Of a DNA stretch of 64,000 nucleotides, positions 23,713-32,582 are shown in pieces. The translations under genes were made by a program, and so were the position numbers. Source of the stretch: Bacillus sp. ISL-41 (GTDB lineage Bacteria > Bacillota > Bacilli > Bacillales > Cytobacillaceae); NCBI RefSeq assembly GCF_018613235.1, contig NZ_JAGGQP010000025.1, positions 1-64,000 of the forward strand, in the 5' to 3' direction. The first letter of the stretch is position 1. Each line of letters begins with the position of its first letter. Below the pieces are notes generated by a model that was not told the DNA's origin, searched no databases, and saw nothing but the letters and a program-made list of their open reading frames with translations.

Positions 23713-24015
23713 TTAGTGATCCAGGCTCTTTCCTTCGCTCAGCTTGACATTCTTCTCCTCATCGATTCCATACTTCCTGTCGATGCCATCGCTAAGCTTG
23801 GCGTTGACAAACAGCAAGATGATGAACGTGACCACTGCCCCCTGCGCTCCCATGAAATAGTGGAACGGGAAGCCGCCGATCGAAATCTCGCTCAGTGGTT
23901 CGGCAATCATGACCGCGCCGAACGAAACGAGGAACCAGATGATGAAATAAATGATCATGTTACGGGTTTTTTCACGGAAATACGCGTCAGCAACTGACTT
24001 ATCAATTTTCTTCAC
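23713..24015 (-). CDS. Solute:sodium symporter small subunit (DUF4212)
   Basis: 100 residues with two transmembrane segments (about 20-40 and 58-80) and the family's YFREKTRN and FPFHYFMGAQGAV motifs. It is the usual small partner encoded before the large symporter subunit. GTG start at 24015 with AAAGGGG upstream. Confidence 0.88.
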   Translation of the reverse strand: MKKIDKSVADAYFREKTRNMIIYFIIWFLVSFGAVMIAEPLSEISIGGFPFHYFMGAQGAVVTFIILLFVNAKLSDGIDRKYGIDEEKNVKLSEGKSLDH

Positions 24016-24193
24016 ATTTACACCCCTTTGGTTTTGCTAATCCCCTTTGTATAATCCTTCATGAATGACAGACACAGCCTTACATTGAAAGCTTTCTTCA
24101 CTCCTTTATTTTTATAAATTTTAATTATATGAACCTTGCGCCAGGCAAAGTTGATACCTATTTTCAGGTGAAAATGATTGGAATCTGGATGGA

Positions 24194-24376
24194 TTAACTT
24201 AAGCTGAAGATGAATTTCACTGTTTCAAAAAATGGAGCCGGGACCATGATAATCTGGATGAGGAAGTAGAGAAAGATGCTCAGGAACGGGACTGCCAGGT
24301 AAATTAACTTGTTTTTTCTTAAGCCCATGAAAAGGCTGATGCCGGTAATCACCATCAGGCCGATTAGAATGATCAC
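24194..24376 (-). CDS. Small membrane protein (60 aa) at the head of the symporter operon
   Basis: Two hydrophobic segments make up most of the protein. GTG start at 24376, 7 nt after GGAGG. It is the first frame after the operon promoter, 178 bases before the DUF4212 gene, with no terminator between, so it is probably co-transcribed. No family recognised. Confidence 0.6.
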   Translation of the reverse strand: MIILIGLMVITGISLFMGLRKNKLIYLAVPFLSIFLYFLIQIIMVPAPFFETVKFIFSLS

Positions 24377-24457
24377 GTTGATTCCTCCTGCGTAAAAGTT
24401 TTTTGTATATATATGAATAATTATTTATTTAACTAAATCTTTAGAAAATTTAATTTA

Positions 24458-24486
24458 ATTATCCATATAATGTCCAGGCAGGTCAA
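24458..24486 (-). promoter_or_regulatory. Sigma-A promoter of the symporter operon
   Basis: On the minus strand TTGACC (24486-24481), a 17-bp spacer and GATAAT (24463-24458), about 80 bases before the 60-aa gene. Confidence 0.75.
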
Positions 24487-24504
24487 TACGTTATTTTTAA
24501 AAAA

Positions 24505-24519
24505 TGTAATCGCTTTCTA
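24505..24519. promoter_or_regulatory. cre site (CcpA operator)
   Basis: TAGAAAGCGATTACA on the minus strand fits the WTGNAARCGNWWWCA consensus at 14 of 15 positions. Its centre lies about 61 bases upstream of the expected transcription start, a position where CcpA activates ackA and pta in B. subtilis, so activation is as likely as repression. Confidence 0.7.
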
Positions 24520-24660
24520 TGTCGATATTTTTCAGACCGTGGGAAATTCGTTAGTCACAGTAAGGTTTTGACGGGGTCTAAGGCATAGGAGTTTGTCGAA
24601 AAAATTTTTTTAGCTTGTTTCCATGGAATTGCTCTGTTTGTAATGATTTTACAGAATAGT

Positions 24661-24690
24661 AAAAGGAACACTCGCCTTTGAGTGTTCCTT
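24661..24690 (-). terminator. Terminator of the gamma-glutamyltransferase gene
   Basis: AAGGAACACTC pairs with GAGTGTTCCTT; TTTTAC follows on the minus strand. Confidence 0.75.
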
Positions 24691-24704
24691 CATTGAAATA
24701 TAAT

Positions 24705-26309
24705 TTACCAACAGGCAATGGCGCCGTCGGTCCGCATTTCGGTACCGCCCGTCAGGACGCCGGTTTCCGGATTGCGGACGATGACCTGGCCTCGGCCAAA
24801 GCCTCCGCCATCATATGCCACCTTCATCTGATGCCCGCGTGCGGCGAGCTCCTTGACGATATGATTCGGGAAGGTGTGCTCGACTTCGATTTGCTTGCCG
24901 CTGATCCACTGCCAGCGCGGTGCATCAAGCGCAGCCTGCGGATTCAAGCCAAAGTCAATCATATTCATCGCCACCTGGACATGCCCCTGCGGCTGCATAT
25001 AGCCGCCCATCACGCCAAATGGTCCGACAGCCTGGCCATCCTTTGTGATGAAGCCGGGAATGATCGTGTGATATGTCTTTTTGCCCGGAGCTAGCGCATT
25101 CGCATGATTTGGGTCAAGCGAGAAGTCATGCCCGCGGTTTTGCAAGCCGATTCCGGTGCCAGGCACGACAACGCCTGATCCGAAGCCCATATAGTTGCTC
25201 TGAATGAATGAAACCATATTGCCTTCACTATCAGCAGTCGACAGATACACCGTTCCGCCCTTTGGGAGCTGGCCAGGTTCAGGCATTCTCGCTTCATCGG
25301 AAATTTTTTCGCGCGCATCCTTACCATACTGCTCTGATAGGAGGTCGGCTACCTTAGCCTGCATCGTTTTAGGGTCGGTTACATATTCCTTGCCATCCGT
25401 GAACGCCTGCTTCATCGCTTCCAGCTGAAGATGGACTCCCTGGACGTCATCGCGATGGGTAAACTCGTACCCTTTTAATATATTCAATGCCATCAAGGCA
25501 ACGATTCCCTGGCCGTTCGGCGGGATTTCCCAGACCTCATGGCCGCGGTAGGAAACAGAAATCGGCTCCACCCATTCCGGATGGTAGTTTTCTAGGTCTG
25601 ATTTACTCAGGAATGCTCCTGCTTTTTCAGAAGCTTTGGCGATTCTATCAGCCAGCGCGCCCCTGTAAAAGCTTTCCCCATTCGTTTCGGCGATTTCCTG
25701 GAGTGTGTTCGCATGGTCCTCCGATTTCCACATCTCCCCTGCCTCAGGAACCTTGCCGCCAGGAGCGAAGACGCGGAACCACTCATCATACTCCTCACCC
25801 TGGAAGCGTGTCTTGTAGGCATTGTAAGCACCCTTCCAATATTTTGCGAGAATAGGAGTCAGCGGGTACCCGTTGCGTGCATAATCAATCGCCTGCTGCA
25901 GCACTTCCGTAAGCGGCAAGCGACCGAATTTTTTCGATAACTCCGCCCATGCTGACGGCGCTCCAGGAACCGTGACCGGAATCCATCCATTTGAAGGCAT
26001 TTTGTCATGGCCAAGCTCTTTTATTTTCTCAATCGAAATGGATTGCGGCGCTGGACCGCTCGCATTCAAGCCATACAGCTTATCTTTCACCCAGACAAGC
26101 GCGAACGCGTCGCCGCCAATCCCATTGGACGTCGGCTCAACAACCGTCAGGCATGCTGCTGTCGCGATCGCCGCATCAATCGCGTTTCCGCCCTTTTTTA
26201 AAATATCAAGCCCAGCCTGCGCAGCAAGCGGCTGAGACGTAGCGACCATCCCATTGCGCGCCACCGATGCCATCCGCTGGGAAGGATAAGGATATGTATG
26301 CAAAGACAT
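24705..26309 (-). CDS. Gamma-glutamyltransferase-family protein (YwrD-like)
   Basis: 534 residues, an Ntn-hydrolase precursor without a signal peptide, so probably cytosolic. The autocleavage/nucleophile Thr is in GGTVYLSTAD, and the small-subunit motif GSGVVVPGTGIGLQNRG is present. Such enzymes hydrolyse or transfer the gamma-glutamyl group of glutathione-like compounds or process cephalosporin-type amides; YwrD-type members are poorly characterised. GGGGGA precedes the ATG. Monocistronic, with a terminator. Confidence 0.88.
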   Translation of the reverse strand: MSLHTYPYPSQRMASVARNGMVATSQPLAAQAGLDILKKGGNAIDAAIATAACLTVVEPTSNGIGGDAFALVWVKDKLYGLNASGPAPQSISIEKIKELGHDKMPSNGWIPVTVPGAPSAWAELSKKFGRLPLTEVLQQAIDYARNGYPLTPILAKYWKGAYNAYKTRFQGEEYDEWFRVFAPGGKVPEAGEMWKSEDHANTLQEIAETNGESFYRGALADRIAKASEKAGAFLSKSDLENYHPEWVEPISVSYRGHEVWEIPPNGQGIVALMALNILKGYEFTHRDDVQGVHLQLEAMKQAFTDGKEYVTDPKTMQAKVADLLSEQYGKDAREKISDEARMPEPGQLPKGGTVYLSTADSEGNMVSFIQSNYMGFGSGVVVPGTGIGLQNRGHDFSLDPNHANALAPGKKTYHTIIPGFITKDGQAVGPFGVMGGYMQPQGHVQVAMNMIDFGLNPQAALDAPRWQWISGKQIEVEHTFPNHIVKELAARGHQMKVAYDGGGFGRGQVIVRNPETGVLTGGTEMRTDGAIACW

Positions 26310-26442
26310 TATGATTCCCCCTAGTAATTTTCGTCTTACGAAATATTATATCAAAATAATTGAAAATTCTAAACAAAAAATATCCCTTCCGGTTGTGAAA
26401 GGGACTTCTTTGAAAATACAGGATGGGCGCCAACAAAACAAA

Positions 26443-27030
26443 TTAAACTTCCTCAAGACCTTTTAAATTAACAAAGGCCAGCCATGTTAGCAATAAGCTT
26501 CCTGCATAGAATAACGTAGAGAAAATCACCTGAGCCTCATTAAGGGCAAATAACCGTGACATGACCGATTGATCTCCATCTCTCAATAAGAATGCAAAGA
26601 AAACTAGAAGCAGGACACTTATTAGTACTAAGCCAGAAGGAAGCTTTAATTTCCCGGACATGTTCAGCGTCCGGGAAATCGCCCTATTATTCAATGCTGA
26701 TCCGGCCATAATCAGCAGCAGTGCCAGTAAAAATGCCCAAAAAGTCAAAGTACCAGCCGTTAATCTTAAGAGTGGAATGGCAAGGAAAACGCCGATTAAA
26801 AAAAGCATCATGAACCCAGTCAAGGTTTGATATTTCGTTTCATTTGAAACATGTTTGTACCAGTAATACATCACCATACCTGTAATTGCTGTAACGAGTA
26901 TTTCAATTGCGAATGTACTGAATGACCAGCTTGGTATGGACGCTCCTAACAGAGCCATAAATACCGGTAAGCCTAATTTTATTGTGATATCTGATATAAA
27001 ACCCTTCTTTCTATCCGCCAAATAGCTCAC
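26443..27030 (-). CDS. Hypothetical integral membrane protein (195 aa)
   Basis: Six to seven hydrophobic segments over the whole length; no motif recognised. GTG start at 27030 with AAAGGA upstream. It stands alone between the gamma-glutamyltransferase gene and the penicillin-binding protein gene. Confidence 0.6.
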   Translation of the reverse strand: MSYLADRKKGFISDITIKLGLPVFMALLGASIPSWSFSTFAIEILVTAITGMVMYYWYKHVSNETKYQTLTGFMMLFLIGVFLAIPLLRLTAGTLTFWAFLLALLLIMAGSALNNRAISRTLNMSGKLKLPSGLVLISVLLLVFFAFLLRDGDQSVMSRLFALNEAQVIFSTLFYAGSLLLTWLAFVNLKGLEEV

Positions 27031-27194
27031 CTAATCCTTTACCAATTCCTTTGAATACCTTTCAGTACTCTTGCATCATCTTACTATTAAATGTCTTAAA
27101 TTCTTTATTTAGTGCATCTTTTCTTTTCCTGCTTCATGACGTTCCGTTAAATAAGATTAACAACTAACCCAACATCTACTTAAGCCGGACTCTC

Positions 27195-29195
27195 CTACAA
27201 ACCACTTTGCAGTCTTAATTCATAAAATCCCTTCACCCGGGTCACGACATCCTTTGACCCAGAATCCTCAATCATCATTGCGACAATCATATCGGTGGAC
27301 TGCGGGTTATAGGCGACGAACCATCCGAGTTCCCTACCCTTATCGCCCTGCTTTTCCTTGATTTCCGCTGTTCCTGTTTTACCGGCGAGCGGATAATTGG
27401 CTATCAGGCCATTGTGCGCTGTTCCTTTTGGGTCGGTGATGACCTTTGTCAGCATGTTGCTTAGCGCCGCTGCATTGGCGGGGCTGACCAGGCCTTCCTG
27501 CCACAGCTGTCCCTGCTCATCCTCCATATTCAGGATTGGCTTGATCAGGTTGCCCTCGTTGACGAATGGTGAATACGTCGCTGCAAGATGCAGGATATTC
27601 ATTTCAACCTGCCCCTGGCCATAAGCAGAGTCTGCCAGGCTGATTTCACTGTCAATTTTTCCGATTTGCGACGGCTCGATTGGATAGAGATATTCTGGCT
27701 GATCTTCAAAGCCAAATTTCTTCAGACCTTCTGTAAAAGTATCCTGACCCATTCCGAGCGCTGCCCTCGCGAAGTAAATATTATCCGAATAGATCAGCGC
27801 TTTTTCGAGGTTAATGCTGCCGACCACATTGGAGTATCTCGTCACTTTATAGCCGCCCCATGATGCGTCCTTATTCCACTGCTTCCCGGTGATTTCATAA
27901 GCGGTATCCAACTGGAGCTTGCCGCTCTCAAGGCCGATAGCCGCCGTGATTGGCTTGATCACAGAACCCGGAACATAAGTCATCTTAAATCTATTAAGCA
28001 TCGGCTTGAGCGGATTGTCTTCTAGCATTTTGCGTTTGTTTTGCGAGATTCCAAGCGCCATTTCATTCGGGTCGAAGCCCGGCGAGCTGACCAATGCCAG
28101 GGTCTCACCTGTGGTCGGATTGATGGCCGATGCCGTGCCTGCTTTTCCTTTTAGCTGATCGTATAGTTGCTGCTGGGCGACAACATCGATCGTCAGCTGA
28201 ACATCCTTCCCGTTTTCCACCGGTTTTTCAGCAAGCGTCTTGACGGTGCCGTCCTCTTTTACAATTGAAATCCTGACACCGTTTGTTCCTTTTAACTTTT
28301 CTTCAAGAACCTCTTCTAGACCGCGGCGGCCAATTAGGTCGGTAGCGGTGTAGCCTTTGCCCTCCAGTTTTTCCAGGTCATCGGCGAGGATCGGGCCAAC
28401 GTACCCGATCAAATGGGACAATGCCTCTCCGTATGGATACTCGCGGGCACCGACCATCTGGCTTGTCACTCCATCGAGCGAAAATAATTTTTCATGAAGC
28501 CCTTTATCTGTCTTCGAAACTTTTTTCAGCGGCACGAACAAGTCAGGTTTTACCCAACCCGCGTTCATCGACTTGTTGATTTGCTCCTCCGACATGTCGA
28601 GCAGCTCCGCAAGCTTCATGATTGTCTGCTCTTTTGGCTCGCCCAACTTGCCTGGAACCACTCCGACCTGGACAGCCGTCCCATTGATCGCAAGGCCGTT
28701 CCCCGCGCGGTCAAGAATGCTGCCGCGTTCTGCCTGAACATTTTTGAAGCTGATTTTATCCCCTGCTTCAAGTTCCGGAAAAATGTACGTCGTATTCCAG
28801 TCGACATACCAATTTGTTTCTTCTTCACGTTCTTCTTTTACAAGAACAGCATTATGATCGAACTCGATCGGACCAGCAGCGCTGTTCATTTTAGCCGAAA
28901 AAGGAAGTTCTGCATTTTCTTCATGCTCCTGCTCTTCCTCAGGCTGATTGTAGCTGACCTTCAGCTCGTCGATCTCTAAATCTTTGTAAATTTTATTATA
29001 GCGGGAGACGAAATCCTCCTTGGAAATGGAATCCTTCGCTTTCTCTGATAAAAATCCATACATCTCATCAAACTTCTGATCATTCCAGAGCTTTACGTAT
29101 TGGGAAAACCGTTCTTCGGGAGTCGGTTCCTTGCTGCAGCCGGAAATGATGGCGGCAATCACGACCGACAAAAGTATAAATAGTACCCGTTTCAT
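27195..29195 (-). CDS. pbpC: Class B penicillin-binding lipoprotein, PBP3-like
   Basis: 666 residues. A lipobox (ISGC) is followed by an NTF2-like MecA_N domain (about 25-145), a PBP dimerisation domain (about 150-320) and a transpeptidase domain with SVIK (nucleophile Ser in VPGSVIKP), SDN (YSDNIYF) and KTG (AGKTGTAE). It cross-links peptidoglycan outside the membrane. Domain order is that of B. subtilis PbpC and staphylococcal PBP2a, a low-affinity type. GGAGGG lies 6 nt upstream. In B. subtilis pbpC is elsewhere in the genome, so the symbol is given for family, not position. Confidence 0.85.
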   Translation of the reverse strand: MKRVLFILLSVVIAAIISGCSKEPTPEERFSQYVKLWNDQKFDEMYGFLSEKAKDSISKEDFVSRYNKIYKDLEIDELKVSYNQPEEEQEHEENAELPFSAKMNSAAGPIEFDHNAVLVKEEREEETNWYVDWNTTYIFPELEAGDKISFKNVQAERGSILDRAGNGLAINGTAVQVGVVPGKLGEPKEQTIMKLAELLDMSEEQINKSMNAGWVKPDLFVPLKKVSKTDKGLHEKLFSLDGVTSQMVGAREYPYGEALSHLIGYVGPILADDLEKLEGKGYTATDLIGRRGLEEVLEEKLKGTNGVRISIVKEDGTVKTLAEKPVENGKDVQLTIDVVAQQQLYDQLKGKAGTASAINPTTGETLALVSSPGFDPNEMALGISQNKRKMLEDNPLKPMLNRFKMTYVPGSVIKPITAAIGLESGKLQLDTAYEITGKQWNKDASWGGYKVTRYSNVVGSINLEKALIYSDNIYFARAALGMGQDTFTEGLKKFGFEDQPEYLYPIEPSQIGKIDSEISLADSAYGQGQVEMNILHLAATYSPFVNEGNLIKPILNMEDEQGQLWQEGLVSPANAAALSNMLTKVITDPKGTAHNGLIANYPLAGKTGTAEIKEKQGDKGRELGWFVAYNPQSTDMIVAMMIEDSGSKDVVTRVKGFYELRLQSGL

Positions 29196-29335
29196 ATGTA
29201 TCCCTCCTCTTGTCTGATTTTACCATAGAATTTCCATTTAGATAAACTTCGTGCTCTTCCTTAGATTAATAAAATACAGCCTCTACTTTTTCCATAAAAG
29301 GTTTCCATCCGTGAATCTTTTCCTATTAATCCAAT

Positions 29336-29366
29336 AAAAAAACCCGCCTTTATAGCAAGGCAGGTT
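29336..29366 (-). terminator. Terminator of spoIIQ
   Basis: On the minus strand AACCTGCCTT/AAGGCGGGTT with a G-U pair is followed by seven T. Confidence 0.88.
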
Positions 29367-29384
29367 CGAGAATTTTAGATTTTA

Positions 29385-30299
29385 TTATGAGTTTGTTGAA
29401 GTGTCAGAGTCAGTTGAAGAGTCTTTGTCTTTATCTTCTCCTGCATCTTTATCTTCTTTTTTATCAGAGCCGCCTTCAGCAGGCTTGTCTTCCGCTGGAG
29501 TTGTGCCTTTAGCGTCTTCCTCTGAGTTTCCTTCCATATCTTCTTCAGCAGCATCTTCAGACTTGCCTGCATCTGCATCAGAAGAAGCTTTTTCTTCTGC
29601 AACATTTGCATCCTGCAATGCGCTTAGAGGCTTATTGAAGTACTCATGCGGATTGACCGGTACATTGTCCTTGCGGATCTCAAAGTGTACGTGGTTGCCA
29701 GCCTTCTCATTGATCAGGCTTGTTCCGGATTTCGCAATGACTTGTCCTTGCTCAACCTGGTCGCCAACCTTAACTTGGTAGTCTTTCACTGACTGATATT
29801 GTGTTACAATACCTTTGTCATGCTCGATTTCAATGACATTTCCAAGCACTGCATCTTCCATGACATTTGTGACAGTACCGCTTAGTGATGCGATTACATC
29901 AAATTCCTTGCCATCTTTTGTAGCAATGTCTAACCCAGTGTTCGGATGGTACGTATTATCATAGAACACTAGAGCTGCTTCTTGCTCAGCCGCGTCGCCG
30001 TCATTGTCATAGAATTGCATTTGGACGACTGCATCATCTTCATTCACCACTGGCATTACAAAGTTCTCCATCGCGCGGTTCACTTCAACTGCTGGCTGGT
30101 CATTCATCTTTTTGCCAGGCATGTCAGTCGCTTTGTATTCCGACTGATCCAGCTGATCGGTTCCGCTGTTTTGATACCATAGGACACCAGTTAGAATGAT
30201 TGCGGCACTAGCAATATAAACTGTTGGATACACCCACCGCTTCTTGAAAAAGCTGTTCTTGCTTTTGTCTTGAGAAGATCTTTTTTCTTCCTCTCTCAT
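29385..30299 (-). CDS. spoIIQ: Forespore channel protein SpoIIQ
   Basis: 304 residues. A transmembrane segment (about 25-42) is followed by an M23/LytM-like domain and a long Glu/Asp/Ser/Lys-rich tail (about 225-304). SpoIIQ spans the intermembrane space and pairs with SpoIIIAH in the feeding-tube channel during engulfment. The first metal ligand of active M23 enzymes (His in HxGxD) is Asn here (NTGLD), while HVHFEIR is kept; B. subtilis SpoIIQ is degenerate at the same site, so it is a structural protein. The ATG at 30299 follows GAGGTG by 6 nt. Confidence 0.92.
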   Translation of the reverse strand: MREEEKRSSQDKSKNSFFKKRWVYPTVYIASAAIILTGVLWYQNSGTDQLDQSEYKATDMPGKKMNDQPAVEVNRAMENFVMPVVNEDDAVVQMQFYDNDGDAAEQEAALVFYDNTYHPNTGLDIATKDGKEFDVIASLSGTVTNVMEDAVLGNVIEIEHDKGIVTQYQSVKDYQVKVGDQVEQGQVIAKSGTSLINEKAGNHVHFEIRKDNVPVNPHEYFNKPLSALQDANVAEEKASSDADAGKSEDAAEEDMEGNSEEDAKGTTPAEDKPAEGGSDKKEDKDAGEDKDKDSSTDSDTSTNS

Positions 30300-30473
30300 T
30301 TTCATCACCTCAGCAATCAGTTTGAACAGAAGCGAAAAAATATATACATAGAGTTGAAAAAATTTTTACTGCTTATTTTTCGACAAAGGTGCGAGTTTTA
30401 TGCAAAAAAGTTTTATGGATGCGTTTTGGGGATTGAGATAAAGTTTATTCGGGGTTTACTGTAAACAACTCAA

Positions 30474-30737
30474 TTGGCCCTGTTCGGGTTACTGCTATAT
30501 AAAGTCGGGATTCCGCAGTGCGGGTGTTACTCTATATCAAGCCGGTTTTCTGCAATGTACGAGTTACTACTATATCAAATCGGTTTTCTGCAATGTACGA
30601 GGTACTACTATATATCAAGTAGTTTTTCTGCAATGAACGTGTTACTACTATATATCAAGTAGTTTTTCTGCAATGAACGAGGTACTACTATTATCAAGCC
30701 GGTTTTCTGCAATGTACGAGTTACTACTATAAAGTGA
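30474..30737. repeat. Tandem array, 38-40-bp period, in the promoter of the VanZ-like gene
   Basis: Clear units start at 30544, 30582, 30622, 30662 and 30701 with GGTTTTCTGCAATGTACGAG-like sequence, then TTACTACTATAT; older, more diverged units start near 30474 and 30507. The last unit ends at the ribosome binding site of the next gene. The rest of the spoIIQ-vanZ gap (30300-30470) shows nothing I can name. Confidence 0.88.
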
Positions 30738-30746
30738 GGTATTACC

Positions 30747-31184
30747 ATGAAAAAGTTATTAGTATGGTTTCTACGCATTCTTCCGCTGTTCTATATGGCG
30801 GCGATCTGGATCATGTCCAGCAATCCTGCTGATGCATTGGTTGAGCTGCCCAATCAGGGGGTTGACCGTTTTATAAAAGAATCACTCCATCTCGTTGAAT
30901 TTGGAATCTTGTATGTACTGCTTGTCCTGGCTGCGTTAACGACCGGGCGCTTCATCCCGGTGCTCAGCTTTGCTTTCATGGGCGTGGCAATCCTGTACGG
31001 CCTGCTTGACGAGATTCACCAGAGCTTCGTCCCGTACCGATCAGCAACTGTGATTGATTTTATAAAAGACGTAATTGGGGTTTTAGCGGCATCACACTTC
31101 ATCCATCATGCCTACTTCAGCGGCAAGTTTGTGAGGCTGGGGAAGGTTTTGCGCAGGATTGAGGAGAGAGTTCGGGCATTCTAG
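30747..31184 (+). CDS. VanZ-like family membrane protein
   Basis: 145 residues with four transmembrane segments and the family motifs MSSNPAD, KxxHLVEFGILY and LLDEIHQSFVPYRSATVIDF. VanZ-like proteins are of uncertain function; VanZ itself gives low-level teicoplanin resistance. GTGAGG lies 8 nt upstream. The entire upstream region is a tandem array, so the promoter must lie within or between the repeat units; the TATA-rich block of each unit is a candidate -10. Confidence 0.82.
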   Translation: MKKLLVWFLRILPLFYMAAIWIMSSNPADALVELPNQGVDRFIKESLHLVEFGILYVLLVLAALTTGRFIPVLSFAFMGVAILYGLLDEIHQSFVPYRSATVIDFIKDVIGVLAASHFIHHAYFSGKFVRLGKVLRRIEERVRAF

Positions 31185-31214
31185 CTGGATTTATTTTTTA
31201 GATTGTAGTTAGTT

Positions 31215-31262
31215 ACGGTTTTTAAGGGGCTGGCCTTGTTATGTGGGCTGGCTTTTTGTTTT
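31215..31262 (+). terminator. Weak hairpin and T-rich tract after the VanZ-like gene
   Basis: CTGGCC and GGGCTGG pair with two wobbles and are followed by CTTTTTGTTTTTT. Confidence 0.4.
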
Positions 31263-31280
31263 TTAGTAGTGGCTTTGGGC

Positions 31281-31392
31281 CAACCGTTAAAAAAAGTACT
31301 GCAATCGTTAAATTTTTTGTCTCAACCGTTTAATTATTGGCTCTAACCGTTTAATTATTGCTTCCAACCGTATAATTTTAATTCCACTGGTT
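31281..31392. repeat. Tandem array, 21-bp period, motif CAACCGTTTAAT
   Basis: Motif starts at 31281, 31302, 31323, 31344, 31365 and 31385 (periods 21,21,21,21,20). It lies just upstream of the NERD gene. Confidence 0.8.
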
Positions 31393-31490
31393 AATAGGGA
31401 CACAGAAAATTCATAATAAAACAGTTATATCGGTAGGTATTTGGACTGAAGTAAAGAATTCATATAAAAACTAATAAGGAAGTGACCAAT

Positions 31491-32480
31491 TTGATAGAAA
31501 AAGAACGGGCATATCCCATACGTCTTCTTATGTATGAGGCTTTAATGGAAAGAATCTTACCGAATCACCCTAAAACCTCATTAATCGAACAAGATTACAA
31601 AGCCTGGCGGGCTGGTTATAAGGGTGAGCTGCAAACGGATTACCGATTAAGCTTTCTGCCGGAAAAAGGTTTCCATATCTTTCGGGATTTACGCCTTCAA
31701 GATGAAAAATGGCATTTTCAGATTGATACCCTCATCTTAACTCTTCGTTATATCCTTCTAATTGAAACAAAAGCCTATTCTGGAACCCTTTTCTTCGACA
31801 AGCATTCCGAACAAATGATTCAAACAAAAAACGATCAGGAGAAATCATACGATAATCCTATTAACCAGGTTCGTATGCAAGCTTGGCATTTGAAAAGATG
31901 GTTGAAGAACCATAAGTTCAGTGTGCCGCCCATATACCACCTCGTAGCCATCAGCAACCCCTCTACAATTATCAAGGTAAGTGACCGCTCCCTGAATAAT
32001 ATAATAGTGAAAGGTGATGTATTACTAAGCCGTGTTCTTCAAATCGATGAGAGCACTACAAACCTGACTTTTACTGATAAAGAAGTAAAAAAGTTATCAA
32101 GGTCACTTCTTAAGAATCATTCTCCACACCACCCTGACATCCTGAAACAATATTCACTTACCCCGGATGATCTCCAAAAAGGCGTTCAATGTCCGTCTTG
32201 TTTATCATATGGCATGCATCGCGAAAAATGGGTTTGGCGCTGTCCTATATGTGGACATAAATCTAAAACGGTCCACCACAAGACTATAAAAGAGTTTTTC
32301 CTCCTTATTAGTCCAACAATTAAGAATCAGATGTGCAGAGAATTTTGCAGCGGTATTTCATCAAAAACAGCCAGTGACCTTTTAATTTCATTGAACCTCC
32401 CCTTCACTGGCACCACTAATGGCCGCATCTACCACATGCCACCAGACATCGAGACATTCTTCAATCCCGCGAAAAAGTAA
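31491..32480 (+). CDS. NERD-domain protein with C-terminal zinc ribbon
   Basis: 329 residues. A nuclease-related (NERD) domain lies at about 40-170: GYKGELQTDY, QIDTLIL and LLIETKAYSG carry the E, D and ExK residues of the PD-(D/E)xK-like fold. A CPSC...CPICG zinc ribbon follows at about 235-260, then an unassigned C-terminus. Function is predicted only: a DNA-acting nuclease-like protein. TTG at 31491 is chosen because AAGGAAGTGA is 5 nt upstream; GTG at 31482 would overlap it. The gene is more AT-rich than the sporulation genes around it and is not part of the B. subtilis order here, so transfer is plausible. Confidence 0.8.
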   Translation: MIEKERAYPIRLLMYEALMERILPNHPKTSLIEQDYKAWRAGYKGELQTDYRLSFLPEKGFHIFRDLRLQDEKWHFQIDTLILTLRYILLIETKAYSGTLFFDKHSEQMIQTKNDQEKSYDNPINQVRMQAWHLKRWLKNHKFSVPPIYHLVAISNPSTIIKVSDRSLNNIIVKGDVLLSRVLQIDESTTNLTFTDKEVKKLSRSLLKNHSPHHPDILKQYSLTPDDLQKGVQCPSCLSYGMHREKWVWRCPICGHKSKTVHHKTIKEFFLLISPTIKNQMCREFCSGISSKTASDLLISLNLPFTGTTNGRIYHMPPDIETFFNPAKK

Positions 32481-32510
32481 AAGTGACAAAAGCACATCCC
32501 TAATCGCGCT

Positions 32511-32538
32511 AAAAAGCCAGGGTGCTCTTCACCCTGGC
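32511..32538 (-). terminator. Terminator of spoIID
   Basis: GCCAGGGTG/CACCCTGGC stem, perfect, followed by five T on the minus strand; it may also stop the NERD transcript. Confidence 0.88.
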
Positions 32539-32582
32539 CTCGTCATTATTCTTTTCATTGCTGCAGAAGCTGCAAGCTAATT

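Noticed and set aside
24016-24100. A 14-codon frame (MKDYTKGISK...) before the DUF4212 gene
   Set aside because: There is no clear ribosome binding site, and the frame ends just before the true start; it may be a chance reading of the leader.
29385-30299. SpoIIQ as an active M23 endopeptidase
   Set aside because: The first metal ligand is Asn instead of His, as degenerate as in the known structural SpoIIQ.
30474-30737. Possible CRISPR array
   Set aside because: The units are contiguous and diverge gradually; there are no unique spacers of constant length and no cas genes in the window.
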